Shown: positions 6,323 to 6,553 of the stretch, one piece after another | Layout: every line of letters begins with the position of its first letter | Numbering within the stretch: the first letter of the stretch is position 1 | From: Planctomycetales bacterium | GTDB lineage: Bacteria > Planctomycetota > Planctomycetia > Pirellulales > Thermoguttaceae | Assembly: GCA_007127495.1 (NCBI GenBank) | Contig: SKZG01000102.1 | Location: 1 to 6,553, forward strand | Length of the DNA stretch: 6,553 nucleotides | Reading direction: 5' to 3' | The notes under the pieces: model-generated | Databases searched by the model: none | The model's input: only the letters and a program-made list of their open reading frames with translations | What the model was told of the DNA's origin: nothing | Made by a program: the position numbers and the translations under genes

Positions 6323-6383
6323 TGCCCGCCTGGGCTAGGCCCGGCGCGGGCCGTTTGGGGCTTTGGGAGCACGGGCATCATGC
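6317..6383. terminator. Bidirectional stem-loop between convergent genes, containing both stop codons
   Basis: GCATGATGCCCG (6317-6328) and its exact complement CGGGCATCATGC (6372-6383) form a perfect 12-bp stem. Inside the 43-nt loop is a second hairpin, GGCCCG-GCG-CGGGCC (6338-6352), with 6 perfect pairs. The btaA stop (6320-6322) lies in the left arm and the TatD-gene stop (6378-6380, minus strand) in the right arm. Neither side has a T-run after the stem, so classical intrinsic termination is not assured; a two-way terminator or transcript-end stabiliser is the best reading. Confidence 0.55.
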
Positions 6384-6553
6384 CCCCTGATTCGGGAGCG
6401 AGAAGAGGCGCCGAGCATTGGCGCTTGTGACCGCAATCAGTTCAGCAACACCTATACCACGTAGTTCAGCTAACGAATCGACGATGAATCGAAGATACGC
6501 CGGCTCATTGCGTTTCCGACGGCCCCGGAGCGGGTGAGGCACCAGGTAGGGGC
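6378..6553 (-). CDS. TatD-family metal-dependent hydrolase, C-terminal 57 residues (cut by window edge)
   Basis: Reading the minus strand from 6551 down gives 57 codons and then TGA at 6378-6380. The peptide begins PYLVPHPLRG and contains RNEPAYL, followed by an amphipathic helix, VAELIAVTSANARRLF and a short tail. This is the standard end of TatD-type deoxyribonucleases/hydrolases, where ETD(S/A)P-(Y/W)L precedes the RGxxNxP motif and TxxNxxxLF closes the fold. The partial codon at the edge ends in GC, compatible with the Ser of an ETDSP motif; the metal-binding Asp would be just outside the window. RGRRKRNEP appears two residues longer than the common RGKRNEP form. The family has metal-dependent nuclease or related hydrolase activity in the cytoplasm; the exact member cannot be told from the C-terminus. 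It converges on btaA with 55 bp between the stops. Confidence 0.8.
   Translation of the reverse strand, partial: PYLVPHPLRGRRKRNEPAYLRFIVDSLAELRGIGVAELIAVTSANARRLFSLPNQGA

Overview
The window is GC-rich, gene-dense bacterial chromosome with four protein genes: three complete and one cut by the right edge. Gene content (an [FeFe]-hydrogenase maturase, a betaine-lipid enzyme, an unusual siroheme oxidoreductase), weak Shine-Dalgarno signals and short 7-bp tandem repeats between genes fit Planctomycetota (Pirellulales-like). That assignment is an inference from style, not from a marker gene.

Layout. Positions 1-85 hold two runs of heptameric tandem repeats. From 1513 back to 86 on the minus strand lies hydG, the radical-SAM tyrosine lyase that makes CO and cyanide for the [FeFe]-hydrogenase H-cluster. 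A divergent spacer of about 175 bp follows, with a weak promoter candidate and a small palindrome. Then comes a 1118-residue plus-strand gene (1689-5045), the centrepiece of the window. It fuses a complete tandem-repeat siroheme sulfite/nitrite reductase to a GltD-like FAD/NAD(P) oxidoreductase and a C-terminal iron-sulfur ferredoxin domain. After a spacer with a better promoter candidate and a strong ribosome binding site comes btaA (5132-6322; DUF3419), which makes the betaine-lipid headgroup precursor. Convergent to it, on the minus strand, is the last 57 codons of a TatD-family metal-dependent hydrolase (6378-6553). Both convergent stop codons sit inside the two arms of one perfect 12-bp inverted repeat.

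How the genes may work together. hydG implies an [FeFe] hydrogenase elsewhere in the genome (hydA, hydE and hydF are not here). The divergent fusion protein looks like a self-contained NAD(P)H-dependent siroheme reductase: electrons could pass NAD(P)H -> FAD -> [4Fe-4S] clusters -> ferredoxin domain -> siroheme-[4Fe-4S], reducing sulfite or nitrite by six electrons. Its oxidoreductase half has the DsrL/GltD domain plan, so it resembles a DsrL-like module fused to an assimilatory-type reductase. A link between hydrogen metabolism and this enzyme is suggested only by the shared divergent spacer. btaA and the TatD gene look like unrelated neighbours.
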